DNA of 64,000 nt from Hippopus hippopus (lineage: Eukaryota; Mollusca; Bivalvia; Cardiida; Cardiidae), in contig OX328109.1 in NCBI GenBank assembly GCA_946811185.2, positions 47,141,412-47,205,411 of the forward strand, written 5' to 3'. A model generated the notes under the pieces. That model saw only the letters and a program-made list of their open reading frames with translations, had not been told where the DNA came from and searched no databases. Positions within the stretch are counted from its first letter, which is position 1. Each line of letters begins with the position of its first letter. The position numbers and the translations under genes are program-made. Shown in pieces: positions 26,597 to 37,454 of the stretch.

Positions 26597-26897
26597 TATT
26601 GTGCACTGACAGGACTACCTTGTATCAGTGGAGGAACAAAAACTTGGGGTCATGGCGGTGAATAGGTGTTCCTGAGAGGATAAAATTTAGGGTGCCTGTG
26701 TTGGTTGGAAATTAGCGAAAAACGCAATCGGTTGACATGTTGTTTTTTTTTTTGCATTTTTTTGCAGGCCTATGGTGGTACTTTTCAGAGTAACGAACAG
26801 ACAAGCCATAATTTTGCCGTCAAGCAATATGCAAAGCTTCAAATATGGTCAATTTTGCTCTATTTTTAATTAGGCAACAAACCACAGGTGTGACACC
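26597..26897. repeat. about 280-bp dispersed direct repeat, copy 2
   Basis: Same order as copy 1 at 19365, with a longer T run before AGGCCTATGGTGG. It abuts the 3' end of the CTCACCTGAGC element on its left and a family B MITE on its right. Confidence 0.85.
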
Positions 26898-27112
26898 TTA
26901 AAGCATCTGCAAAAAAGTATCAACCCAGTACAATCCGCCTGGTCTATGCAGGTTCGCCTTGGAAGAAACTTTTTCTTTTTTTGTCAATTTTTTACCTGTC
27001 AAAGGACCAGCACAGTAATGTTTCATTCGGTTGATAGAATAAATGTGATGAGTTGCTTGGTATGATGCATTAAACCCCCTTTCAACAGGGTGTTGCTCAT
27101 TTCTTTTGATCA
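26898..27112. mobile_element. family B MITE (diverged)
   Basis: AAGCATCTGCAAAAAAGTAT ... GTGATGAGTTGCTTGGTATG ... TGCATTAAACCCCCTTTC follows the family B order. Confidence 0.6.
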
Positions 27113-27406
27113 TATTTTTCCGTACCAGATTGAAGGTGAAATTAAAGAAGATCCCTGGAGTGTGACAGTCAAGAAAATGTTACTTGAGTTTGCAAAAAAA
27201 AAATAACTCTACCCAATAGTCCACTGGACGAGATCATAGATCAGCTAGGCACACCTAGTAATGTAGCGGTGATGACGGGGAGGAGGGGAGGTATTGTCAG
27301 ACACTCCCCGAAAGACACACCAACCTACGAGACAAGAACACCAGACATGGATATGTATGGTGCAATCGACAGTTTAAATGTACAGGAGGTATGGGAATCA
27401 TTTAGT

Positions 27407-27866
27407 TAACTCTTTACTAAACAGGGCTCCTGCTTGGCTCAGTGGTAAAGTGCAGGACTTGTTACCTTTAGGATCCGGGTTCGAGCCTCTCTGGATCCTC
27501 AGGTTTTTTTATGGGAGAGTCCTTCGTTAAGACACTTTAGTGCCCTAGCCTAGTACAGGTGAAACCAAAGAAATGCATGAATATGTGAGCTGTCGTCCTG
27601 ATATGAATGAAATAATGTTGAAAGTGGGGTAAAACACCAATCAATCAATCATTCAACCTTTAATCAACAACAGAATTTTATACATGTCCAAATTAAAAGC
27701 ATTTGCAGACAACAAAATAGATGTGACCTAAGAATTGACCTTTTTAAGAAGGATAGAAAACATTGTCGGAAATGGTAAGCAGCATTTTCTCCCGTTTCCC
27801 AAAATGTTTTCAAAAACTGTCTTCACATGTGTTGTCAAAAGTTGGCATTGTGTGGTATAGGGTTAA
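27407..27866. mobile_element. TTAA MITE interrupted by a SINE
   Basis: The left piece (TTAACTCTTTACTAAACAG, 27407-27425) and the right piece (from about 27650 to GTGTGGTATAGGGTTAA at 27866) are halves of one family A copy. Confidence 0.65.
27427..27650 (+). mobile_element. tRNA-derived SINE inside the MITE
   Basis: A box TGGCTCAGTGGTAAAGTG, B box GGGTTCGAGCC, shared body (AAGACACTTTAGTGCCCTAG) and an ATCAATCAATCATT tail. CTCTTTACTAAACAG and CCTTTAATCAACAACAG on the two sides may be a diverged target duplication. Confidence 0.75.
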
Positions 27867-28471
27867 CACGTAACCAAATGAATAAATTGTTACATAATTT
27901 GTGAAAAGTTTAAACATGCATACAACTGTTGATTCAACATTTTCATGCATGTATAAACAAAGTAACTAGCCCATGTTTTCCATCAAATTTTCTATATTAT
28001 TGCTATGTATTCTAATTCTCTGTTCGAGTATTTCATCAGAAATAGAAAACAAGGAGAGATTTTGATTGTCCCTTATAGTGAACTTGAATTTTCATGGAAT
28101 TTCTTCCATAGTAATGCTTTTCACAGTTTTGATATCAAACCTCAGAGGGTTTGCAAACAGGAATTATGAAATCCCTTTGCCCGATTGTCACAAATAGTAT
28201 AGTGGCAAGTAGATTTTTAGATATGATGTGTGGAAGAAACTAATGTAAGAACTGAAAAGGACTCAAATATCATGGAAAATGAATGAATGATTTAGTTCAA
28301 CACTGTACAAAAGAAACGGAGACATCAAAACAACATGAATATGGCCATATTTATATCCAAACAGCAATAAATGTATTACTAGTCTTTTTACAAATAAAGA
28401 AATCAGAATTTCTACACCCTTCCTACTTCAGTATTATACATGATTTCCATTTCATCCTTTGATTTTTGTAG
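27867..28471. other. pseudogene intron, no recognised feature
   Basis: Between the first two SBNO-like exons; ends in a T-rich stretch before the acceptor at 28471. Confidence 0.4.
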
Positions 28472-28560
28472 AGAAACATGTTTATGGAAGGGAAGAAGTT
28501 TGTGGCTATTATATTAGATGCAGCTAGCACAGGTAAGGAAAATAATAAAGGTATTCTTCT

Positions 28561-28738
28561 TTAACTGTTTACCATACAATCCTTGCTTTTTAATGACCCT
28601 GAGAAAGAAAACTTTTGAAAGCATTGTGGGAAGAAGAGAAAATGCTGGTAACCAGCACTTTCATCTTTTCCAACAACATTTGAAAAATTTCTTATTTACA
28701 ATCATATAAATTCTGAGGTTTGTTTTGTAAAGGGTAAA
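28561..28738. mobile_element. TTAA MITE (family A), first of an abutting pair
   Basis: TTAACTGTTTACCATACAAT to TTTTGTAAAGGGTAAA; its right end overlaps the left end of the next copy. Confidence 0.7.
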
Positions 28739-28948
28739 CCCTTTACCACACAATGCCGACATTTAACGACCTTGGGAAAGAAGCCTTTTGAAAACATTGT
28801 GAGAGAAGGAGAAAATGCTGGTTACTTTTCCCACAATGTTTTCTACCCTATCAATGAAAAATTGCATCATTGAGCCATAATGAAATTGTCATCTGCCAAG
28901 GCTTTCAATTTGGACAAGGCTAAATTTTGTCATCAGGTGAAAGGTTAA
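28732..28948. mobile_element. TTAA MITE (family A), second of an abutting pair
   Basis: GTAAACCCTTTACCACACAA to AGGTGAAAGGTTAA. The central hairpin has lost one arm (GCTGGTTAC then TTTTCCCAC). Confidence 0.7.
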
Positions 28949-29070
28949 ATTAAAAACCTCTTGAAGTAAATTTGGTCTATAATCTTGAAAACATCCTTTG
29001 ACAATATACATGTATTAGTTTTCTCCATTTTCTTCTTGTCGTTCTGCAAGCTACTTTCTTAGACATAGTT

Positions 29071-30327
29071 TTTAGCTCACCTGAGCACAAAGTGCTCATG
29101 GTGAGCTTTTGTGATCGTGCTGTGTCCGGCGTCCGTTGTGCGTCATCCGTCATCAACTTTTACCTTGTGTATGCTTTAGAGGCCACATTTTCAGTCTGAT
29201 ACCCATGAAACTTGGTCAGAATGTTTGTCTCGGTGATATCCTGGACGATTTTGAAAATGGGTCATTCGGGTTAAAAACTAGGTCACTTGGTAAAATCTTA
29301 GAAAAACCTTGTGTACGATCTAGAGACCACATTTTCAGCCCAAAACTGTTGAAAATTGTTCAAAATGTTTGTCTTGATGAGATCTCGGACAAGTTCTAAA
29401 ATGGGTCATGTCGGGTCAAAAACTAGGTCACTAGGTCAAATCTTAGAAAAACCTTGTGTACGCTCTAGAGGCCACATTTTCAGTCAAATACTCATGAAAC
29501 TTGGTCAGAATGTTTGTCTTGATGAGATCTCAGAAGAATTTGAAAATGGGTCATGTCAGGTCAAAAACTAGGTCACTAGGTCAAATCTTAGAAAAACCTT
29601 GTGTACCCTCTAGAGATAACATTTTCAGCCCAAAACTCTTGAAAGTTGGTCAGAATGTTCGTCTTGATGATATCTCAGACGAATTCTAAAATGGGTCATG
29701 TCTGGTCAAAAAGTAGGTCACGAGGTCATATCTTAGAAAAACCTTGTTTATGCTCTAGAGGCCACATTTTTGGTCCAAAACTCTTGAAATTTGGTCAGAA
29801 TGTTTGTCTTGATGATATCTTGGACAAGTTTGAAAATGGGTCATGTCAGGCAAAAAACTAGGTCACTGGGTCAAATCTTAAAAATAACCTTGTGTACACT
29901 CTAGAGGTCACAGTTTCAGTCCAAATTTCTTGAAAGTTGGTCAAAATGTTTTACTTGATGACATCTCAAATGACTTCGAAAATTGGTCATGTTGGGTCAA
30001 AAACTAGGTCAGTAGTTCAAATCTTAGAAAAAATTGGTGTATGCTCTATAGGCCACATTTTCTGTCCAATACGTATGAAAGGTGGTCAGGATCTTTGTTT
30101 TGATAATATCTACAATGGGAAAATTGGCTGTGGTTGGCTAAAAAGTAGGTCACTAAGAGAAATTCTAGAAAAAGCTTGTGTATATGCTGGAGGCCAAATT
30201 TTCAGTCCAGTAATTATGAAAGCTTAGTAGATTGTTTGTCATGATATCTCAAAAGAGATTGAAAATGGGTCATGTTTGGTCAAAAGACTCAGGTGAGCGA
30301 CTTTAGGGCCATCATGGCCCTCTTGTA
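29071..30327 (+). mobile_element. CTCACCTGAGC element with about 145-bp tandem units
   Basis: Starts TAGCTCACCTGAGCACAAAG and ends CAGGTGAGCGACTTTAGGG, CCATCATGGCCCTCTTGT. Between are about seven tandem units of roughly 145 bp (AAACTAGGTCACTAGGTCAA, CTCTAGAGGCCACATTTTCA, GAATGTTTGTCTTGATGA). The units keep open frames by period, but the translations look like repeat artefacts. Confidence 0.75.
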
Positions 30328-31199
30328 AAAGTAGAATTTGTTAGTTATGAGCAATTTCTCCTATTGTGATAGTTTTTCATATGTTTAAATGAATTAACCC
30401 TTTAGTTTAAACATGTTTATTTTACATTGAGAAACAAGTTCTTGCAACTGATACTAATCTCTCTCGATTCTGCTTCCTGGAAACTACTCCAGTACTTGCG
30501 CCAAATATGTGGGCCAATCCAGTCCCAAAGTTGATACCTGCACCTGGGTATTGAAATTAGGACCTCATGACCTCAGGAAGCATCATCAGCATTTTTTTAT
30601 TTGGAAAGGAAAGAATCAGTGTTCCCAATCAGGCAAACTATTGCGTAAATCACATCACACAATCGAAATTCATGTACATCTAACAAATTTTGGTTACACA
30701 CGAGACCTCATGTAAGAAAAATGGGGGGGACGCTAACCTTGTGTAAAATGGAAGGTTTTGAAGTTGCTTGTTACCCTTATTGAGAACTTTTATTCAAATC
30801 ATGTGGAAATACTAATCCATAAATTAACGGACATGAAAAATTGATCGGTCCAAAAAACGTGGAAACCCATAACACAACAAAATGTTCTTTTTGACATTGT
30901 CCCATCATAGTCACTTCAGACTGTCTTTTCAGTTTTTTAATGACTTTATGCTGTAAGTTTCCACAAATATTTTAAACAGATCTAACAGACTTTCTTGCTG
31001 CAAATCATCATTATGCATTGCTTTACCTCTAAAACATTATTGTCATACCTTCGAATATGAAATCTTACCCCCAGATTTACAGCTCAGGGGGTAAGTGTAC
31101 GCTTGAAATAAAAAGCTAGTTGGAACTGTGAAAAGGTAATTTTTTGAATGATTAAAGTTTTGTCATTTCCCCCCCCTCTTGACTCAAGTTATTGGATTT
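30328..31199. other. repeat fragment and unrecognised DNA
   Basis: 30400-30470 (AGTTTAAACATGTTTATTTT, GAGAAACAAGTTCTTGCAAC) recurs at 63946-64000. The rest shows no feature. Confidence 0.4.
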
Positions 31200-31500
31200 G
31201 TCTGAATAGGTAGAAAACTTTGTGAGAGAAGCAGAAAATGCTAGTTACTAGCATTTTCTGCTTTTCTTGGAATGCTTTCATTAGCTTTTTTCCTCAGAGT
31301 TAGTTGAACAAACTGAAAGCCTTTGTAGACAACAAAAGTAATGTGACTCAAAAATTTAAGTTTCTAGTGGGAAGGGTAGAAAACATTGTGGGAAAAGGAG
31401 AAAATGCTGGTAACCGGCATTTTCTCCTTTTCCTACAATGTTTTCCAAAGGCTTCTTTCTCAGAGCCGTAAAAACTGGGTATTGTTTGGTAAAGGGTTAA
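31200..31500. mobile_element. two fused TTAA MITE copies
   Basis: A first hairpin (AGAAAATGCTAGTTACTAGC, 31210-31275) runs into a second copy from about 31310 ending TGTTTGGTAAAGGGTTAA at 31500, as if by recombination between copies. Confidence 0.7.
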
Positions 31501-31858
31501 GGAAAAGAAGCATGTATAGGGAATTCTTTGATAATAAATATATAATAAAATGTTTGTGAATAACATGACAACTTTCTGTCTTACAGAAAAAGGCTGGAAA
31601 ACACAGTATGAAAAAACAAAGGACAATTGTGTTCATGGCACTCATTGTAAGAACAAGGGATATTGCAAAGGTATGAAGTGCACATTAGCTTTACTCTGGG
31701 CTAAAGGGACTGTGTTGTTGTAATGCATTGTAGCAAGCAAACTGTTGCATGATACAGATCTAAACTGTTTAAAAGCTGAGGTAGAATGTTCCTTTGACAT
31801 GCAGAAAGTTTATCAATAACAGAAAGATAAACCTATGTTAGCCTGTATGGACTGCGCA

Positions 31859-32056
31859 TTAATTCTTTCCCAAATGACAAAATACTACTGTAGTCTAAAT
31901 TCTAAGCAGCTGCAAATGACATTTAAATGTTGGTCAAATGATGGACTTTGTCCCTGGAAGTTAGAAAACAGTGTGGGAAAAAGAAAAAATGCTGGTTACC
32001 AGCATTTTTTCTTTTTCCCACAGTGTTTTCAAAAGCATTCTCTCTCAGATTTTTCA
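31859..32056. mobile_element. TTAA MITE, right end lost
   Basis: TTAATTCTTTCCCAAATGAC, with a central hairpin around AAAATGCTGGTTACCAGC. Confidence 0.7.
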
Positions 32057-32610
32057 GGCAGTTTTCAGCAAGCTTTCATCCCATTCCATCCCTATTTTAT
32101 GAAACTACATGTATTATCATTTTGTGCCTTCATACTAAATGCTGCCCCTGATGGCAGAAAGATTGCATAGATTATGACGGATAGAAAGTGTGTTTTGCGT
32201 TTTGGATGCCTTCCAAGCAATCACTGTTGTCGTTTATGAGGACAAATCCCTTGTGTTTTTCTATGCCGTACACCATACGAGGTTATGTATGTGTGTCGAA
32301 AAATTTGGGAATTACCACTTACTGATATTATGTGGTATACTTGTGATAAAGTATGCAAACGCAAAAGTTTATGAATTTCTTGAAATCGCAAAAATTTCCA
32401 CATTGCAAAGATTTACACCTATACAGTATATTGGTAGTTTATCTATGTTTATGCAGCTGAGCCTTCTAAACTTTTGCCAGTTTTGACAGCATTTTTTTTT
32501 TTTTGTGTCTTGCTGTAAGGATGTATAATACCGATTATTCATATTTTACAAGTATGTTTTCTCCTTTTCCCACAATGTTTTCAGAAGCTTAGGTTCATCC
32601 ACTTCTGTTT
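32057..32610. other. pseudogene intron with a MITE fragment
   Basis: 32552-32592 is the hairpin arm TTTTCTCCTTTTCCCACAAT of family A. Otherwise no feature before the exon at 32620. Confidence 0.4.
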
Positions 32611-32817
32611 CTTCTTCAGTTGAAAGTAGATGCTACAGACTCCATCTCCTGTGTGGAAGTATCGTATCAATGATGAACATCCTCGAAAAAACTCTAAACA
32701 GGTATGCTCCGTCCTTGAACCTGACGTATGTTGACTGTTTTACTACTTTGTATATGTTATCGTGAAATACACTTGCCTTGCAACCTGCTATTTGTGATCG
32801 TGATTGATATGAGAGAA

Positions 32818-32860
32818 TAGAACAAGATCAGACTGCACATATGTGCAGTCTGATCATAGG
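32818..32860. repeat. family D hairpin
   Basis: AGATCAGACTGCACATATGT with its complement TGTGCAGTCTGATC. Confidence 0.7.
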
Positions 32861-32902
32861 CCACACTGTTTTTCCTATCTGAAATACTTTTGAATAATTT
32901 TA

Positions 32903-32998
32903 GGTGGCTAGCCAGGCAGATCGTACCCACACTTTAAGTGGTCAGACCTTCTGATGGTCACAAGTCTCGTGCTCTACCGCACAAGCTACAGAGACTGA
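32903..32998 (-). mobile_element. tRNA-derived SINE head, minus strand
   Basis: On the minus strand: CTGTAGCTTGTGCGGTAGAG (A box) and GTGTGGGTACGATCTGCC (weak B box). Confidence 0.55.
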
Positions 32999-33504
32999 AC
33001 ACCATTTTGACTTTTTTTGTCAAATTTTAGCTCCGCTGTTTTGCAATTAAGCATCGAGCTAGTGTCGTCTCTTCTTATGTCATCAGGTGGAAATTCTGAT
33101 ATTTTTTCATATTTCTCCTATCAGTGAAGATATTAAGTTCGTACCTAGGCTAGTAGTTAGCTATTGGAAGGGCAAGTCATACTAGAAGGCAGGGTCCCAA
33201 AATTCAACTCGTTCGCTCGTCCTTACTAGTAAAAATTCGATGAGGGCAAGTGGATTATCCTTCTTTGTCTAACTGTAGGACGAGTGCAAAATGGCAGGAG
33301 GACAAGTAAGAATTCTGAAATTTTTTGGACCCTGGAAGGGAAGGTAATTCTTAACATATTTTTGACACGGTTATTTCCCATTTTCAGCTGAAAGTTTTAT
33401 TTGAAAAAAGTACCTGCAGCTGAAGGTAGGCAGCTGCACGAAGTGCTCTTATCATACAGATGATCAGCAGAATATGTCTTTGTCATTATCTATACAGTTT
33501 GTTC

Positions 33505-33612
33505 ATCCTCTGTAGAAAGGGTGTTCAATGCATCTGCAAAAAGATCGACCCAGTTCAACCTGCACTGTCTGCACATGCTGACCTAGGTTGAAACTTTCCA
33601 CAGAGCATGACT
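33505..33612. mobile_element. family B MITE, deleted form
   Basis: CAATGCATCTGCAAAAAGAT, then CTGCACATGCTGACCTAGG, then CACAGAGCATGACTCG. Confidence 0.6.
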
Positions 33613-34096
33613 CGAAGAAAATGATGGCCAGCATTTTTGCCTTTTTCCCCAAAATATTTCTTTCTTTTCAAAAACAAATATATATTTTAGTGTTATTCTC
33701 CAGAATTTTCTACATTTGAAAGTAACACAACTTTGGTTTAGCCAATCAGAAATTATGTTACTTTCAAATTTAGAAATTCGTGGTGAATAAAACTTAAAAT
33801 GGTTTGTGAGAAGGAACCCAAATCTCAATGTTTTAGCCGCATTTATTTTTTGATAGTTTGCAAATTATTTGTACCAGTGTAAAATTTTGTTGTTTGTTAA
33901 AAAGCTGAGATTTTAATCTCGGAATGATATGTATGAATTCTTGTATTACAGTAAATCCGAGTGCACCATTTGAGTTGTGAGAGTACAGCTAAATAATGGA
34001 GAGAGAGTTGTAGGTGTAAGATACCCAAAACTTCTCATTTCTGAAGTTGAAAAGGTTTTGAAGGAACAGAAATTGATTGAAAGTTATCAACAGCAG

Positions 34097-34681
34097 GTAG
34101 TATATATTTCTCTTTAGCTCGGCCATTTTCGAAGAAAATGATGAGTTATTGTAATAGCCCTTGCATTGTCGTCTGCATATTTGTCTGTATCGTTGTCGTA
34201 GCGCCAAAACTGACATTTTGTAATATCTCTGTTATTACTGAGGATATTACTTCAAATTATGACACATTGTCCACTATCAAATGGAGAACCTATACAAGAA
34301 GGGCAGGTATTCATCAAAACATTTTTGACACATTTATGCCCCTTTTTTGACCTTGAATTTTCACTGAAAATCAAAAACTGGCAGCCAGTTGTTGGTGCCC
34401 ACATGTGTCGCTCTTGTTGTCAACCTGCAACTGAGTGAACATTTTTCTGTATCAGATCTTGTTGCGAACATTTCATGACATTGAACTGTTATGACAGTTG
34501 GCATGTTTGGATGTTTACGTTTGCGGTTTTCAAAGAAAACATTGAGGTATTGTCACAGCCCTGACGTCATCATCGTTGTTGTTGTCAAGAAGAAAAAATT
34601 GACGCTTTATATAATCTCTGTGGTTACTGAAGATATTTACTGGGACAAGTTGTTATCAGAAGGAGAACACATATGAGCATG
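34097..34681. other. pseudogene intron with an internal duplication
   Basis: 34120-34440 and 34510-34680 share AAGAAAA(T/C), TATTGT(A/C)A(T/C)AGCCCT, GTCGTTGT and TAAT(A/C)TCTGT in order, indicating a diverged repeat. No exon is seen. Confidence 0.4.
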
Positions 34682-34869
34682 CAGAGCTGCAGAGGGATTG
34701 ATGGTATTCTGAATCCATTATTACTCTTCCAAACCGTATGTTGTGGGTACTCATTAGAATCGTCTAAATGAGACGATTCTAATGAGTACCCATAACATAG
34801 GGTTTAGTGGAGAATTATTTATTTTTTCAATTTTGAAATCAAATTCACTTCCTCTATCTGAAGCTCTGA
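34682..34869. mobile_element. CAGAGCTCC foldback MITE (family C)
   Basis: 188 bp from CAGAGCTGCAGAGGG to GAAGCTCTG with the same long central inverted repeat (GGGTACTCATTAGAATCGTC and complement). Confidence 0.75.
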
Positions 34870-36193
34870 GTATGGTTGACAACCATTGAAGTATTTTTGA
34901 CAAAGGTATACTCTTTTTTCAAATATTTTTTTTTTTTTTGTTTACTTGAAATCAATCTGCAGTGTTTCTACAAGCAACGGCAGCGTTGTATCGGCACCCA
35001 CGTGTGGTGCTCTTGTTATGCTTCAGATAGAATTTGAGCTAAGTATAAAAGCAATTGGTAGTCCTTGCAATAGTCTATTTGACTGTCTATGCTTTCTGGA
35101 TTCTCTACATATTCCGGAGCATCCATGTTTTCTAGCAATATTTATGTTTTCCTTTCAGTCCCAACTCAGCAACTTCATGACTCAAGGTCATCTTCTGTTG
35201 TCACAACCATCCACCTCTCAGATGATCTCCTCACAGCTTTTTTCATCTCAGGTTCAGGCAATTGCTTCATTGTCATCAAAAAAAACCTGACCTTGACCTT
35301 CTATCTAAGTCACCTTCAACTTCTAGTCAGAACACACGTATATCCAAACCTGATACAGATGCTAAATAAGATGTAGATGAAACAGTTATGAAACAAGATT
35401 CACATGGTAATAAAACAGTCATAAAATAAGACACAGATGGTAATAAAACAGTTATAAAACAAGATACAGATAGTGCTAAAACTGGTTTAAAACAAGAATC
35501 CAGTGTTGTGATGAGAGTTGATAATTATGTAGATCAAGTTTTAGATGATAATAAAAAAAGTGTAGGTGATGCAAAAAGTGTTGTAAAACATGGACCTTCT
35601 TCAGTCATCAAAACTACCAGGAAAGCAGTGACATCATTTCTGCAAAATGATTATCTAAAACCATGAAACCTCCAGTGACTATTAAAAACTTCTTCAAGAA
35701 AGCAGAAGGAATAAATGCAGTGACTAGGGATAAAAATCATAAGGGATAAGAAAGTGTCTGACATGAGCTGTGATGAGTTTTTAAACCAGCAGAAAGGATC
35801 AAGAGACAGAATGAAACCTGCTGAGAAAACTGCAGAAAGTATGGGAATTGCATTAAATTCAGAAACTGATAAGAAACGTACATCAGATGTGCAAAGCAGA
35901 GCAGCCATAAAGATAAATAATTCCAAATCAGCTTTCGCAGCTTCAAGAAAGAGAGCCAATGAAAATGAGTCATGTCAACCAACAAAAAAAGCCAAACAAG
36001 CTACTCTGTTCTAAACATTGAAGAAGGTGTCGACAAAGAAAGAGGAAAATGAGAAGAAAGCAGCCAGTTGTCCAATATGCGGAAAACAATTTGAGAATGG
36101 AATCTCTAATGCGGAACTTAACAGGAACATGGACAACTGTATCATAGAATAGAATGTATACGTGTAGACTTGCTGGCAGAGTTGTCTTATCTG

Positions 36194-36286
36194 TTAAGCC
36201 TTTACCACACAATTATGAGTTTTAATGACTGGGTTAAAGAGGCCTTTTGAAAACATTGTGGGAAAAGGAGAAAATGCTGGTTACCA
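36194..36286. mobile_element. left half of a TTAA MITE
   Basis: TTAAGCCTTTACCACACAAT to AAAATGCTGGTTACCA, broken at the hairpin tip. Confidence 0.65.
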
Positions 36287-36594
36287 TACCTTAAAATGGT
36301 ATGATCCTAATTTGAATGCATTTTAACAGCTACATTGTTTACATTGGCAGCTATTTGGCCTTAGTACCACGTATTTGAGTTTATTGATAAATTTGGTGTG
36401 AGCATTATGATTAGTATTTGATTGTAATGAAAGAGTCATTGGACTTGCTAGTATACACTGACATAATCTTGGCACGTAAAAAAGATATGACTTTTAGAGG
36501 GGCCTGGTCTATTTTTTTTTCTACAATTTTTATTGCCATACTGATTTTTTATAGTTTTTGTACTGTGGATGACATGACGCATGTACTTAAACAC

Positions 36595-36801
36595 TTAAAC
36601 CTTTACCAAACGACAAAATTTTAGACTGTGAAAGTATTTGCAGATGACATTTGAATGTAGCTGAACTGATTGTGTCTTTGAAAGTGTAGAAAATGTTGTG
36701 TGAATTGCTGGTTACCAGCATTTTCTCCTTTTCCCACAACATACTTAAAAGGTGGTTTCCTTAGAGTCATTAAAACTTGGGACTATATGGGAAAGAGTTA
36801 A
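36595..36801. mobile_element. TTAA MITE, shares a TTAA with the next copy
   Basis: TTAAACCTTTACCAAACGAC to TATGGGAAAGAGTTAA; the TTAA at 36798-36801 is also the start of the next copy. Confidence 0.75.
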
Positions 36802-37024
36802 CCCTTACCACACAATCCTGAGTTTTAACCACTCTGAAAAAGAAAGCTTTTGAAAACGTTGTGAGAAAAGGGGAATGTGCTGGTAACCAGCTTTTTCTCC
36901 TTTTCCTGCAATGTTTTTCACACTTCCAAAAAACAAATTTCAATTTTTGAGTAGAATATATGTTGTTGTCCGCAAATGCTTTAAATTTGGTTAACTTTAA
37001 AATTTTGTCTTTTACTTAAGAGAT
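36798..37024. mobile_element. TTAA MITE abutting the previous copy
   Basis: TTAACCCTTACCACACAATC to TTACTTAAGAGATAAA; hairpin arms are imperfect. Confidence 0.7.
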
Positions 37025-37202
37025 AAAAAGCAGTGGAGAAAAAAAGGGCATCAAGACCCTCTTGTTTTGGAAACTTTGTGGCAAAAGAAGAAATTGTTAG
37101 TAAGGAGTAAGTTCTATTTTTTGCCAAACTATTTTACTTTGTGAAAATAAGACTGACAGTTCTTAACCCATAAAGCCCTGGAACCAACTTAAAAGTTGTA
37201 TT

Positions 37203-37262
37203 TGCAGACTGCATAGATCAAGATCAGACTGCACAGAATGGGCAATCTGGTCTTGGATCTAC
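37203..37262. repeat. family D hairpin
   Basis: GATCAAGATCAGACTGCACA with GGCAATCTGGTCTTGGATC. Confidence 0.6.
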
Positions 37263-37454
37263 ACTGTCCACTTCTCAATTTCATATTCTGGTCAGACTCT
37301 CTTGAAATTACAATGTTTTAATAAATGCTTTTCCAGATAGAAAAGGTCCGTTTAATTAATGCAGCACATATAAATGTTAATACACTATGAAATCCTCCAC
37401 AAATACCAGTAACATCTGTAACAGAGCATAGTCTTTGTTGGTTTTACTGACTGA

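Larger units (their letters stand above)
27129..36152 (+). pseudogene. strawberry-notch-like helicase, 3' exons (pseudogene)
   Basis: Six exons with consensus splice sites: 27129-27388 (PLDEIIDQLGTPSNVAVMTG), 28472-28532 (MFMEGKKFVAIILDAASTG), 31587-31670 (DNCVHGTHCKNKGYC), 32620-32701 (CYRLHLLCGSIVS), 33952-34096 (VVRVQLNNGERVVGVRYPKL, LISEVEKVLKEQ) and 35159-36152. Phases agree at the joins where both sides are seen. The first five match the C-terminal half of strawberry notch (SBNO) family DExH proteins, which act in chromatin and transcription. Decay: a frameshift in an A10 run at about 27195, TGA at 33971, and several stops and shifts in the last exon; the exons expected after AASTG (helicase motif VI region) are not seen. 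The last exon has a PIP-like TIKNFFKK and a UBZ4-like CPICGKQF ... NMDNC, where the zinc His is replaced by Asn. Confidence 0.65.

Noticed and set aside
27428..27490. tRNA gene
   Set aside because: A and B boxes are present, but no complete cloverleaf with paired acceptor stem; it is the head of a SINE with a repeated body and tail. The same applies near 11.9, 18.4, 32.9 and 48.1 kb.
29136..30227. Overlapping ORFs with repeated NVCLDEISDEFENGS-like peptides
   Set aside because: They arise from the about 145-bp tandem units of a dispersed element; frames drift between units and other element copies do not keep them.
9704..36152. The 9.7-17.7 kb exons and the SBNO-like exons as one gene
   Set aside because: The upstream set ends in a stop at 17718 in phase, its protein does not resemble the SBNO N-terminal half, and no linking exons are seen.
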